DNA of 64,000 nucleotides. Origin: Metasolibacillus fluoroglycofenilyticus (GTDB lineage: Bacteria > Bacillota > Bacilli > Bacillales_A > Planococcaceae). The stretch spans positions 2,139,487 to 2,203,486 of the forward strand of contig NZ_PYWK01000001.1 in the NCBI RefSeq assembly GCF_003049645.1. Direction: 5' to 3'. Position numbers and translations under genes: made by a program. Of this stretch, positions 34,058 to 43,035 are shown one piece after another. The notes under the pieces were generated by a model. That model was not told where the DNA came from. It worked only from the letters and a program-made list of their open reading frames with translations, and made no database searches. Within the stretch, counting starts at the first letter, position 1; each line of letters opens with the position of its first letter.

Positions 34058-35194
34058 CTAATTGCATAATATTTGTTGTAAAATAGCAACTGCTTCATCC
34101 ATTTCCGACTCACTTACTGTCAATGGTGGTAATAAACGAATGACTTTTGTGCCTGCCTGTACAACGAGCAAGCCTGCCTGCTCCAATTGAGTAACATAGC
34201 TCGCTACATCTTCACCACCGCAGTAAATACCAAGCATTAAGCCTTTTCCTTGAATTGTGAACTTTTTGTCATTTAATGCCTGCTGTAGCCTCGCCTGCAA
34301 ATAGGCTGATTTATCCTGCACTTGCTGTAAAAAAGCCTCGTTAAAAACATGCTCTACGACTGTTTGTGCAACTGCCACGGCTAACGGGTTACCACCGAAT
34401 GTTGTACCGTGTGTTCCTGCATTAAATGTTTCAAATAATTCTGCCGTACCTAGTATGCCGCCAATTGGAAAGCCGCCCCCTAAACCTTTAGCCATCGACA
34501 CAATATGTGGTTTTAATGCCGTTTGCTCAAACGCAAAGCGCGTCCCTGTACGACCAATTCCTGTTTGTACCTCATCGACAATTAATAAAATACTATGCGC
34601 CTCACAAATTTTTTGTATAGCTTCCGCAAACTCTGGCGTCACCTCATTAATGCCACCCTCACCTTGAATCGGCTCTAACATAATCGCTGCCACTGTTTCA
34701 TCAATAGCGGCTTCAAGTGCCACCACATCATTAAATGGCAATGTCGTAAACTGTTCAACTAAAGGGCCAAAGCCATTTCGCACTTTATCCTGTCCTGTTG
34801 CCGACATCGCACCAAATGTACGCCCATGAAATGATTGCTCAAAAACAATAATATGATGCTTCCCTGTATGTTTACGCGCAAGCTTAATCGCCGCCTCATT
34901 AGCCTCTGCCCCACTATTACAAAAAAAGGCATACGCTAATGGCAAATCCTGAACTAATGATGCAGCAAGCTTCTCCTGCCCCTTGCTCTCAAAAAGATTG
35001 CTAATATGCCATAGCTTCTCACTCTGCTCCTGCAAAGTTTGCACAAGCGCTGGATGAGCATGGCCAAGCGAACAAACAGCAATCCCACTTGTAAAATCTA
35101 GATAACGCTTCCCACTATCGTCATACACGATTGTTCCTTGCCCTTTAACAATATGAATCTGTCGTCTTGCATAATTTTGAAATAATGCACTCAT
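34058..35194 (-). CDS. argD: Acetylornithine aminotransferase
   Basis: PLP enzyme that converts N-acetylglutamate semialdehyde to N-acetylornithine in arginine synthesis. 378 residues from ATG 35194 after AAAGGAGATGG. The in-frame upstream extension overlaps argB and is rejected. Features are the opening LFQNYARRQIHIVKGQG, the pyridine-binding FCNSGAEANEAAIKLARKH, the PLP-lysine in VSMAKGLGGGFPIG and HGTTFGGNPLA. Last gene of argC-J-B-D. Confidence 0.95.
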   Translation of the reverse strand: MSALFQNYARRQIHIVKGQGTIVYDDSGKRYLDFTSGIAVCSLGHAHPALVQTLQEQSEKLWHISNLFESKGQEKLAASLVQDLPLAYAFFCNSGAEANEAAIKLARKHTGKHHIIVFEQSFHGRTFGAMSATGQDKVRNGFGPLVEQFTTLPFNDVVALEAAIDETVAAIMLEPIQGEGGINEVTPEFAEAIQKICEAHSILLIVDEVQTGIGRTGTRFAFEQTALKPHIVSMAKGLGGGFPIGGILGTAELFETFNAGTHGTTFGGNPLAVAVAQTVVEHVFNEAFLQQVQDKSAYLQARLQQALNDKKFTIQGKGLMLGIYCGGEDVASYVTQLEQAGLLVVQAGTKVIRLLPPLTVSESEMDEAVAILQQILCN

Positions 35195-35210
35195 CCTACA
35201 GCCATCTCCT

Positions 35211-36008
35211 TTAAATTGAATTGTGCGAGAATTGTGTGAGTGCCTGGCACCCAACAATTGTTGTGCCTGTTAATGTATCATCTACAATTTGAACAGACGG
35301 AATGCCTGCTGCCAAACAAGCAAGCGCTCCTTGTACTTTCGGAATCATTCCATCGTAAATATGTTCATCAGCAATCCATTTTTCAATTGCTGATTTTGTC
35401 ACTTGCTGCTGATATTGCCCTTCAATTCGGATGCCGGCGACATCTGTGACAAGAAGTAAACTTTCTGCTTCTATAGCAAGAGCCACTTCGCTTGCTACTG
35501 TATCACCGTTAATATTTAATGCCTGACCATCTGTTGTTGTCCCAATGCAAGCAATAACTGGGACAATATTTGTGTTTAAAATAGTATTTAATAGCTTCGT
35601 ATTTACCTTTTTAATTTGCCCTACATAGCCGTAGATTGCCTCATCTAAAAATGTACTTTCTAATAACTGACCATCAAAGCCGCTTAATCCGATTGCCTCA
35701 ATTCCTGCTCTATTTAATTCGTGTACGAGAAGTGGGTTTACTTGCCCAATTAATGTTGTTTTCACTAAATCGATTGCTTCTGCTGTAGTAACCCGTATCC
35801 CATGTAACACATGGGATGCTACTTGATGAGCAGCTAATGTGCGATTAATTGCTGGCCCTCCACCATGTGTAATAATAACGCGATAGCCCTCTCGTTGAAG
35901 TGCCTGTATTTTTTGAAAAAAGGCGCTGTTCAATCCTTCTAATGCACTGCCTCCCAGTTTAATGACAATATTACGAGCGGTATGATGCGTTGATTTGAAC
36001 GTAGTCAT
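35211..36008 (-). CDS. argB: Acetylglutamate kinase
   Basis: Phosphorylates N-acetylglutamate. 265 residues. Amino-acid kinase fold with IVIKLGGSALEG, THGGGPAINRTL, LSGFDG and NINGDTVASEVALAI. The protein should end near LTGTTIV. The last 13 residues (GCQALTQFSHNSI) are encoded by a GTGCCTGGCAC dispersed repeat that abuts argD, so the natural C-terminus seems to have been replaced. It overlaps argJ by 38 bases. Confidence 0.95.
   Translation of the reverse strand: MTTFKSTHHTARNIVIKLGGSALEGLNSAFFQKIQALQREGYRVIITHGGGPAINRTLAAHQVASHVLHGIRVTTAEAIDLVKTTLIGQVNPLLVHELNRAGIEAIGLSGFDGQLLESTFLDEAIYGYVGQIKKVNTKLLNTILNTNIVPVIACIGTTTDGQALNINGDTVASEVALAIEAESLLLVTDVAGIRIEGQYQQQVTKSAIEKWIADEHIYDGMIPKVQGALACLAAGIPSVQIVDDTLTGTTIVGCQALTQFSHNSI
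35220..35265. repeat. GTGCCTGGCAC palindromic repeat at the argB 3' end
   Basis: AGAATTGTGTGAGTGCCTGG continuing CACC shares at least 19 of 23 positions with 50115-50137 beside sftA. The core is the perfect palindrome GTGCC-T-GGCAC. Here it is translated as the end of ArgB. Confidence 0.65.
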
Positions 36009-37194
36009 ATGTTAAATCACACCCCCAAGCAAAGCCATGTCCATTACCCGCGCCTAAAGAAACGAAAATTTTCACTTCATGCTGCTTTAGTATTGTAATA
36101 AGCTGTTCCTCCGAAAATGCAATTGGTTCACCATTTTCGACCATTGTTACGCCCCCGATTTGAATCGTAATTTTCTCAGGGTCGACCGTTGCACCGCTAT
36201 AGCCAACTGCCGCAATAATACGTCCCCAATTGGCATCACAGCCAAAGACAGCCGTTTTCACAAGTGGTGAGCCTACAACTGATTTTGCAATTTTACGTGC
36301 CTCCGCATCATTCATTGCGCCGACTACTTCAACTTCGATTAATTTTGTCGCCCCTTCACCATCGCGAGCTATCGATTTTGCTAAATCCTCTGCTACCGCT
36401 TGCAGTGCAGTATAAAAATTTGCCCACTCTGGATGCTCTGGCGTTAAGGCTGTATTACCAGCTAAACCATTTGCCATGACGACAACCATATCATTTGTCG
36501 ATGTGTCACCATCTACTGTAATTGAATTAAAGGTACAATCTGTAATTTGTAATAGTGCCTTTTGCAGCTCATTTGATTGTATGTTGGCATCTGTCGTAAT
36601 AAAACCTAGCATCGTTGCCATATTTGGCTCAATCATGCCAGAGCCCTTTGCTGTACCAGAAACAACAATTTCTTTGCCATCAATTGTCGTTACATAGGTT
36701 GTATTTTTCATCACTGTATCCGTCGTTAAAATGGCCTGTGCAAAATCAATGCTGCTCTCTAAATCATCGTTAGGTACTAGCATGGCAACACCCTTTTTCA
36801 ACGGCTCCATTTTCATTATTTCTCCAATAACCCCTGTAGATGCTACCCCAACTAAGCTAGTGTCGATATTTAATTTTTCTGCAGCCAATTTTTGCATTTC
36901 ATAGGCATCCGCTATCCCTTGTTTGCCTGTACAAGCATTGGCATTGCCTGAATTAATGAGCATTGCCTGCATTTTTTGCGTGCTATAAACAACCTCCTTC
37001 GTTACCTTTAATGGAGCCGCCTGCACAGCATTCGTCGTAAAAACTGCTGCAACACTTGCCGGTACCTCACTTACAAGTAATGCTAAATCCTTTTTCTTAT
37101 GCTTTAAACCGCAATGCACCCCCGCCGCTGTAAAGCCTTTTGGAGATACGATATTTTTTCCAGATAATTTTTTCAATTCAATAATAGCTGTCAT
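35971..37194 (-). CDS. argJ: Bifunctional ornithine acetyltransferase/N-acetylglutamate synthase
   Basis: Recycles acetyl from N-acetylornithine to glutamate, closing the cyclic arginine pathway. 407 residues. The precursor cleaves itself before the threonine in GMIEPNMATMLGF into alpha and beta chains. Other features are SGNANACTGKQG, DGDTSTNDMV and VFGCDANWGRIIAAVG. Located between argC and argB, with argB overlapping its end. Confidence 0.96.
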   Translation of the reverse strand: MTAIIELKKLSGKNIVSPKGFTAAGVHCGLKHKKKDLALLVSEVPASVAAVFTTNAVQAAPLKVTKEVVYSTQKMQAMLINSGNANACTGKQGIADAYEMQKLAAEKLNIDTSLVGVASTGVIGEIMKMEPLKKGVAMLVPNDDLESSIDFAQAILTTDTVMKNTTYVTTIDGKEIVVSGTAKGSGMIEPNMATMLGFITTDANIQSNELQKALLQITDCTFNSITVDGDTSTNDMVVVMANGLAGNTALTPEHPEWANFYTALQAVAEDLAKSIARDGEGATKLIEVEVVGAMNDAEARKIAKSVVGSPLVKTAVFGCDANWGRIIAAVGYSGATVDPEKITIQIGGVTMVENGEPIAFSEEQLITILKQHEVKIFVSLGAGNGHGFAWGCDLTYDYVQINASYRS

Positions 37195-37206
37195 TTATTT
37201 TCCTCC

Positions 37207-38241
37207 TTAAATGAATAATGGTACTGTTTGTAAACCCATCGTTTGTGGTAAGTTCATTTGTATATTCATATTTTGAATTGCTTGCCCTGCCGCACCCTTG
37301 ACTAAATTATCAATGACGCCGACAATCGTTGCTCGATTTGTGCGCTTATCTAATTGCACATACACATCACAGTAATTTGAGCCTTTCACACGATTTGTAC
37401 CAATCATTGAGGCTTCTTTAATCACGCGTACAAATGGGTGTTTCGCATATGCAGCTTGCAAACAATCGAGCAGTTGTGCCTGTGTAACGCCAGGCTGTAC
37501 AGCGGCATATGATGTTGTTAAAATACCGCGCGTCATGGGTACTAAATGAGTATTAAATGAAATTTTTGTCTGCACATTTGCAAACATTGCAATCGCTTGC
37601 TCGATTTCTGGAATATGCTGATGCTCGTTAATTTTATAAATTGAGAAATTTTCATTCGTTTCACTAAAATGAGTTGCCTGTGTAGGCTTATTACCAGCAC
37701 CTGATACACCGCTTTTCGCATCGATAACTAAAAAGCTCGGGTCAATTAAATTTTCTTTTATTAAGGGCAATAGTGATAATAAAACTGCTGTCGGATAACA
37801 GCCGGGATTGGCAATTAAATGTCCCTCAGCAATTTTTGACTCATTCCATTCTGCTAATCCATAAACACTTTGCTCGATTGCCTCCTGCGGTGCAGGCGTT
37901 TTTTTATACCATTGCTCAAAGCTCGCTCGATTCTTTAAACGAAAATCACCTGACAAATCAATAAATTTTGGTCCCTTTTGCAATAATGGCGGTAATAAAT
38001 TAGTCGTTACCCCTGATGGTGTACTTGTAAAAATAACGTCTAAATTTTGCAAAGCTCCTTCAGCGATTTTTTGTAATGGCTGGTCTTCAATTCCTTCTAA
38101 ATGAGAAAACTTTGTTGAAAAAATGGTTCCTTCTTCTGATGAAGTGAATAATTCAATTTTCTCTACTTCCGGGTGATTATGTAAAAAGCGAATTAACTCA
38201 AGTCCTCCATATCCTGTAGCACCGATAATTCCAACTTTCAT
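37207..38241 (-). CDS. argC: N-acetyl-gamma-glutamyl-phosphate reductase
   Basis: 344 residues. NADPH-binding GATGYGGLELIRFLHNHPEV at the start, catalytic cysteine in LIANPGCYPTAVLL, and VIDAKSGVSGAG. First gene of the arg operon and next to an ArgR-like promoter. Confidence 0.96.
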   Translation of the reverse strand: MKVGIIGATGYGGLELIRFLHNHPEVEKIELFTSSEEGTIFSTKFSHLEGIEDQPLQKIAEGALQNLDVIFTSTPSGVTTNLLPPLLQKGPKFIDLSGDFRLKNRASFEQWYKKTPAPQEAIEQSVYGLAEWNESKIAEGHLIANPGCYPTAVLLSLLPLIKENLIDPSFLVIDAKSGVSGAGNKPTQATHFSETNENFSIYKINEHQHIPEIEQAIAMFANVQTKISFNTHLVPMTRGILTTSYAAVQPGVTQAQLLDCLQAAYAKHPFVRVIKEASMIGTNRVKGSNYCDVYVQLDKRTNRATIVGVIDNLVKGAAGQAIQNMNIQMNLPQTMGLQTVPLFI

Positions 38242-38270
38242 TGCCGTCCCTCCAAATATAAGATAGCATT

Positions 38271-38318
38271 AGTATAAGTATGTATAATTATTTAGTCAAC
38301 TGAATTTTTATTTATTTT
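38271..38318 (-). promoter_or_regulatory. arg operon promoter with putative ArgR boxes
   Basis: Minus-strand TTGACT (38294-38299), 17-base spacer, TATACT (38271-38276). AT-rich ARG-box-like sequences overlap: AAATAATTATACATA in the spacer and AATAAATAAAAATTC just upstream, similar to the Bacillus box CATGAATAAAAATTCAAG. Repression by AhrC/ArgR with arginine is likely. Confidence 0.68.
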
Positions 38319-38563
38319 CTAAAAAATTAATTTTTTAATTGTCCGAACGTCGAAAAAAGGCTAGCACAACTTTTAAATGCCCGTTGCATGGATGATAAAC
38401 AAAATCTCCTTATAAATTAGTTTGTTGCGAATTATCAACGGGATTACAATATTAGAAATTAGGCTATTATGAAAGAAATTACTTTCTGGACAGCCCCTTC
38501 CATCTTCCCTTTTCCCTAAATTCTTTTGTATAATAAGGATTAGAATAATTAGGTGGTGTATAA
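38319..38563. other. Divergent intergenic region argC-acuA
   Basis: AT-rich, with a TATAAT at 38529-38534 and AGGTGG before acuA. A short fragment GAAAGAAATTACTTTC (38470-38485) is palindromic in its ends, but it does not fit the CcpA cre consensus. No gene seen. Confidence 0.45.
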
Positions 38564-39196
38564 ATGGAGCATAAAAAAACCTTTTTTAGCACTGCAATGG
38601 AGACGAGGCATGGGATTGTACATGTAGAAGGCCCTGTACATCCTGAGCAATTAGCTCGTTACGCATTTCATGATGATTTAGTTTCATTCCGCCCTGCCCC
38701 GCAACAGCACAAAGCCTTAATTGGTATCGCCTCATTAGAGGAGGGACGCATTATAATCGTTCGCAATGGCGAAATGGTTGTTGGCTATGTCACATATTTA
38801 TACCCCGACCCTATCGAGCGTTGGGCGGAGGATAAAATCGAAAATATGATTGAGCTTGGCGCAATAGAAGTCATTCCAGATTATCGCAGTACAGGTGTAG
38901 GAAAAAAACTGTTAGAAATATCGTTTGCGGATGAGGCAATGGAAGACTATCTTGTTATTACAACTGAATATTATTGGCATTGGGATTTAAAAGGGACAGG
39001 ACTAAACGTCTGGGAATATCGCAAAATGATGGAGCGTATGATGAGTTCTGTAGGTTTTGAATATTTTGCGACAGACGACCCAGAAATCGCATCACATCCA
39101 GCAAACTGTCTAATGGGGCGAGTTGGTAAGCATGTCAATGCAGAGACGATGGAACGCTTTGATCGTCTACGTTTTAAAAGGCGTTTTTTGTATTAA
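38564..39196 (+). CDS. acuA: Acetoin utilization acetyltransferase AcuA
   Basis: GNAT acetyltransferase that in B. subtilis inactivates acetyl-CoA synthetase AcsA by lysine acetylation. 210 residues, with acetyl-CoA loop VIPDYRSTGVGKKLLEISF and the acu-specific MEHKKTFFSTAMETRHG start. First of acuABC, 24 bases before acuB. The target acsA, which is divergent from acuA in B. subtilis, is not in this window. Confidence 0.95.
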   Translation: MEHKKTFFSTAMETRHGIVHVEGPVHPEQLARYAFHDDLVSFRPAPQQHKALIGIASLEEGRIIIVRNGEMVVGYVTYLYPDPIERWAEDKIENMIELGAIEVIPDYRSTGVGKKLLEISFADEAMEDYLVITTEYYWHWDLKGTGLNVWEYRKMMERMMSSVGFEYFATDDPEIASHPANCLMGRVGKHVNAETMERFDRLRFKRRFLY

Positions 39197-39220
39197 AAAT
39201 CAAGCAAAGGGGATTGCAAA

Positions 39221-39868
39221 ATGATTGTAGAAGAAATGATGCAAGTTAATGTGCACACACTACTCCCTACAAATACAGTTGGAGAGGCTGCACAGTTAAT
39301 GCATGAACATGACATACGCCATATACCGATTGTCAATACACAAAAGGAAGTCGTTGGAATTATAACAGAGCATGATGTTAAGCACGCTTTTCTTGATGAG
39401 CTGAATGAGCAAGAAAAAACCGTCATTAAAAATACACCTTTAATGAATATGATGATTAAAAATCCAATTGTTGGCCATCCATTAGATTTAGTTGAAGAGG
39501 TAGCCTTAACTTTTTATGAATCTAAAATTAGCTGTTTACCAATTGTCTCAGGTGGTAAATTAGTCGGACTTGTTACAACAACAGACCTTTTATACACTTA
39601 CATTGAATTAACTGGTGCACATAAGCCAAGTTCTAAAATCGATATTCGCGTTTCCGATAAAGCTGGTGTGCTACATGATATTTCTAAAATATTTATGCAA
39701 CATAAAGTGAATGTGTTAAGCGTGCTTATCCATCCTGATGCTACAAACGACGAAAACCGAATTGTGAGCGTCCGATTACAAGTTATCAATCCATTAGCAA
39801 TTATTCAAGATTTACGTAAGCAAGGCTTTCATGTTTTGTGGCCAAATGTACCAGGGATACAAGTATGA
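39221..39868 (+). CDS. acuB: Acetoin utilization protein AcuB (CBS-ACT)
   Basis: 215 residues. Two CBS domains (about 1-60 and 70-130: HEHDIRHIPIVNTQKEVVGI; YESKISCLPIVSGGKLVGLV) and a C-terminal ACT-like domain (IDIRVSDKAGVLHDISKIF). CBS pairs bind adenine nucleotides, so AcuB may sense energy charge for the acetyl-CoA synthetase switch. The stop overlaps the acuC start (ATGA). Confidence 0.94.
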   Translation: MIVEEMMQVNVHTLLPTNTVGEAAQLMHEHDIRHIPIVNTQKEVVGIITEHDVKHAFLDELNEQEKTVIKNTPLMNMMIKNPIVGHPLDLVEEVALTFYESKISCLPIVSGGKLVGLVTTTDLLYTYIELTGAHKPSSKIDIRVSDKAGVLHDISKIFMQHKVNVLSVLIHPDATNDENRIVSVRLQVINPLAIIQDLRKQGFHVLWPNVPGIQV

Positions 39869-41013
39869 AAAATGCACTTTTTGTCTATTCACCTGACCAG
39901 CTTGGCTATAAATTTTCGGACACCCATCCGTTTAACCACAAACGCTTACTATTAACAATGGATTTACTAAAACAAATCGGCGCTTTAAAAGATGAAGATA
40001 TTATTCCAGCACGCATGGCTACAGAAGAGGAAATTGCCCTTGCACACGATGAAAAATATATTGATATTGTAAAGAGGGCAGGACATGGTCAGCTCACAGC
40101 TAAACAAGGTGAAAGCTTCGGCATCGGTACAGAAGATACACCAATTTTTCCAAATATGCATGAAGCAAGCGCATTGCTCGTTGGTGGTACTTTACAAGCT
40201 GTAGACGCTGTGCTACAAGGTCGGGCACGCCATGCACTAAATTTAGGCGGCGGGCTTCACCATGGCTTTTACGGACGAGCTTCGGGCTTTTGCATTTATA
40301 ATGATAGCAGTGTAGCCATTCGTTACATACAGAAAAAGTACGGCTTGCGTGTATTATATGTCGATACAGATGCCCATCACGGTGATGGGGTGCAATGGTC
40401 TTTTTACGATGATCCAAATGTATGTACATTGTCTATTCATGAAACAGGACGCTATTTATTTCCCGGTACAGGTAATGTGACCGAGCGCGGAAACGGGCAA
40501 GGCTACGGCACATCCTTTAACTTTCCAATTGATGCTTTTACAGAGGATGAAAGTTTTTTAATGATTTATGAACAAGCGATGCGCAAAGTGTTTGAGCATT
40601 TTAAACCTGATGTTGTACTAACGCAAAATGGTGCTGATGCTCATTATCTCGACCCATTAACACATTTATATGGCACGATGAAAATTTACAAGGAAATTCC
40701 AAAACTTGCTCATCAATTAGCGCATGAATATTGCGATGGTAGGTGGATTGCAGTTGGTGGTGGCGGCTACGATATTTGGCGTGTTGTACCCCGCGCTTGG
40801 TCACTAATTTGGACAGAAATGAACGATTTAGCTTGCCCTACTGGTCCATTGCCGAAAAACTGGCTGGAGCATTGGCAGCAGGAAGCACCAAATGAGCTTA
40901 TCCCAACTTGGGAAGACCCTACCGACCTATATGACCCGATTCCGCGCAAAGCAGAAATTGAGGAAAAAAATGCACAAATGCTACAAAAAGCATTACACAT
41001 TTTGCATAAATAA
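39865..41013 (+). CDS. acuC: Protein deacetylase AcuC (class I/II HDAC-like)
   Basis: Zinc-dependent deacetylase reversing AcuA action. 382 residues from ATG 39865. An in-frame extension inside acuB is rejected. Motifs are LNLGGGLHHGFYGRASGFC (active-site histidines), DTDAHHGDGVQW, the LTQNGADAHYLDP loop and GGGGYDIWRVV. Conserved metal ligands are all present. Confidence 0.95.
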   Translation: MKNALFVYSPDQLGYKFSDTHPFNHKRLLLTMDLLKQIGALKDEDIIPARMATEEEIALAHDEKYIDIVKRAGHGQLTAKQGESFGIGTEDTPIFPNMHEASALLVGGTLQAVDAVLQGRARHALNLGGGLHHGFYGRASGFCIYNDSSVAIRYIQKKYGLRVLYVDTDAHHGDGVQWSFYDDPNVCTLSIHETGRYLFPGTGNVTERGNGQGYGTSFNFPIDAFTEDESFLMIYEQAMRKVFEHFKPDVVLTQNGADAHYLDPLTHLYGTMKIYKEIPKLAHQLAHEYCDGRWIAVGGGGYDIWRVVPRAWSLIWTEMNDLACPTGPLPKNWLEHWQQEAPNELIPTWEDPTDLYDPIPRKAEIEEKNAQMLQKALHILHK

Positions 41014-41014
41014 A

Positions 41015-41075
41015 AAAATAGCTGTTGGAAAAACATGCTTACGCACAGGCTTTTCCGACAGCTATTCCATTTTTA
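41015..41075 (+). terminator. Terminator of acuC
   Basis: AATAGCTGTTGGAAAA / TTTTCCGACAGCTATT hairpin, then TTTTT on the plus strand. Confidence 0.85.
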
Positions 41076-41334
41076 TTAGAGTATAGATTTACGCTCTTTT
41101 AAAATCAAATAAATGCTCAAAGCTCATTATTTATTTACCATTTAAAACGATGGCAAATTTAATGAGATGGAGTTGTCCGAAAAGTCCATTTTGTTTTGAC
41201 AACGCATTGAAATCAATGTTCCCTTTTACTGAAGGAGTACACTGCTAAAGCCAATGTTCATCCCATTTTTAAAAGAGGCGTTCTCTGCTTATATGAATCA
41301 ACATTTTATGAAACATCATCGCTACTGTCCATTT
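41076..41334. repeat. Dispersed repeat, family A copy 1
   Basis: The 260-base gap between convergent acuC and ccpA holds family A (41171-41331): TCCGAAAAGTCCATTTTGTT, then GAAATCAATG, TTTTACTGAAGGA, GCTAAAGCCAATGTTCATCC, AAAAGAGGCGTTC and ATGAATCAACATTTT. Copies are at 46441-46580 plus 46850-46935, and, diverged, at 58196-58440. No coding capacity is evident. Confidence 0.7.
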
Positions 41335-42336
41335 TTAACGCTTCGTTGAGCTACGAATTTCCATATGATATGGTAAAACAACTGTTTGCTCTGCCACTTC
41401 TTCCTTATTCATAATTTTCGTTAAAAGTCGCATTGCTACAGCACCAATATCATAAAGTGGTAAGGCAACACTCGATAGCTGTGGACGTACCATTCTGGCT
41501 AACTTGGAGTTTTCAAAGCTAATGACTTCGATATCATTTGGCACTTGCTTGCCAGCATCTTGTGCCGCATGAATAATGCCGATTGCTAATTCATCGCTGC
41601 CTGCAAAATAAGCAGTCGGAGGTACTGCAATAGCTGTTAACTCTTCATATGCAGCGATGCCATCATCATATATGCTATCCCCCGCAATAATGAGCTGCTC
41701 ATCTAGCTCAATATTGGCATCTTGCAATGCCTGCTTATAAGCAGCTAGTTTATATATACCATTAATCGTATAATCCAATGGACCTGAAACAAATGAGATA
41801 CGCTTATGTCCATTTTTCAACAAAATATTAACAGCTTCATATGCTGCCTCATAATAATCAATATTGACAGAGGCAGCCTCCTGCTGTTCATCAACAGAGC
41901 CTGCTAAAACAATCGGTACTGGAGAGGCTTTGATTGCTTGTTGAATGCTACTCGATACTTTATCGGTCATCATTACAACGCCATCTACCTGCTTGCTTAA
42001 CATCGTATCAAGCAATTCCAGCTCCTTGTCCTCCTTTTGGTCTGAATTCGATAAAATAATATTATAGCTATACATTGTCGCAATATCTTCAATGCCTCGT
42101 GCTAATTCTGCATAAATTGTATTTGAAATATCCGGAATAATCACGCCTACTGTTGTTGTTTTTTTACTAGCCAAGCCACGTGCCACCGCATTTGGTCGGT
42201 ATTCTAGCCGCTCAATTACTTCCAATACTTTTTTTCTAGTGGCAGGCTTCACATTCTGGTTGCCATTCACAACACGCGATACTGTAGCCATTGAAACATT
42301 GGCCTCGCGCGCTACATCATAAATTGTTACTGTCAC
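41335..42336 (-). CDS. ccpA: Catabolite control protein A
   Basis: LacI/GalR-family regulator of carbon catabolite repression, which binds cre sites with HPr-Ser46-P. 333 residues. N-terminal [23 protein letters not shown] and hinge [11 protein letters not shown], then the periplasmic-binding-like core ([20 protein letters not shown]). Same length and place as B. subtilis ccpA, next to acuABC and aroA. Because acuABC is a known CcpA target in B. subtilis, control is expected, but no convincing cre was found by eye. Confidence 0.96.
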   Translation of the reverse strand: MTVTIYDVAREANVSMATVSRVVNGNQNVKPATRKKVLEVIERLEYRPNAVARGLASKKTTTVGVIIPDISNTIYAELARGIEDIATMYSYNIILSNSDQKEDKELELLDTMLSKQVDGVVMMTDKVSSSIQQAIKASPVPIVLAGSVDEQQEAASVNIDYYEAAYEAVNILLKNGHKRISFVSGPLDYTINGIYKLAAYKQALQDANIELDEQLIIAGDSIYDDGIAAYEELTAIAVPPTAYFAGSDELAIGIIHAAQDAGKQVPNDIEVISFENSKLARMVRPQLSSVALPLYDIGAVAMRLLTKIMNKEEVAEQTVVLPYHMEIRSSTKR

Positions 42337-42800
42337 TATACTCGCCTCCAGTCGTCTTCTCTCAACTTATCTTCTATTTCCCATTAACAAGATAAACAAG
42401 TAAAAATACATTTTAGTTTTATAAAAAATGCTTTTGTCTTTCTGAATATCCCTTAATCAATGATGCCTCGACTAACTTTAGTCCAAATTTTTTCGGGCTG
42501 TTTGGTGGACGTTAACCTAAAGCCTTCACGTCCTATGACCGTGGTTAATTGATTTGCATCACGCAGGGCTTCCTTCAAAATCTGTGACATTCGCCGCAAG
42601 TTTAGCTGACACGATGTCGTTATCGTAGGACGCGATGTTCTTAGACGGAGTTCCTCTTTATCAGCACCCACTGAAATGAGCCTAAAAAGCATTTATTTTA
42701 CTAGCTGTAGAGGTGGGAAACCTCTGTATCTATAGCTGTCGCCCTGCTATCTGTACAAAAAACCTTGCTGCCTCGTTTTCATACAAAATAAAATTGGCTG

Positions 42801-42819
42801 CTGCGGTTACTCGTCGCAA
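42801..42819. repeat. REP-like palindrome, single copy
   Basis: CTGCGGTTACTCGTCGCAA, one or two mismatches from the tandem copies at 26192. Confidence 0.7.
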
Positions 42820-42969
42820 AAAACATCGCTGAAAGATGTTAAAACTCACTTTATACCATCATATATACTTTCATTTCCAATTTCAATAAAAAATGAAGTT
42901 AGACAAAAAAATGCCTTAAAAAGCTGTAGGACATCTTTTTCAATGACTATTATCTCATTGAAAAATGTA

Positions 42970-43022
42970 AAAGGCATCTGAAAAGTGGCATGTTCGCCTC
43001 CTTTTCAGACACCTCCTTTTCG
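42970..43022 (-). terminator. Terminator of aroA(G)
   Basis: TGTCTGAAAAG / CTTTTCAGATG stem with a 15-base loop, T-rich on the minus strand. Confidence 0.78.
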
Positions 43023-43035
43023 ACAACTTTAAAGT

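Larger units (their letters stand above)
42337..43035. other. Repeat-rich gap between ccpA and aroA
   Basis: Contains a 240-base open frame on the minus strand (42453-42692) of low-complexity, repeat-like character that is not accepted as a gene (see findings). A small hairpin AGAGGT-GGGAA-ACCTCT lies at 42710-42726 and a REP-like palindrome at 42801-42819. A TTTTTCAATGA / TCATTGAAAAA hairpin lies at about 42937-42967. The aroA terminator closes the gap. Confidence 0.6.

Noticed and set aside
38464..38490. cre site for CcpA before acuA
   Set aside because: The palindrome GAAAG...CTTTC lacks the central CG and does not match TGWNANCGNTNWCA.
42453..42692. 79-codon minus-strand ORF as a gene
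   Set aside because: No good ribosome binding site and repeat-like composition in a gap full of dispersed repeats. Treated as an unassigned element.
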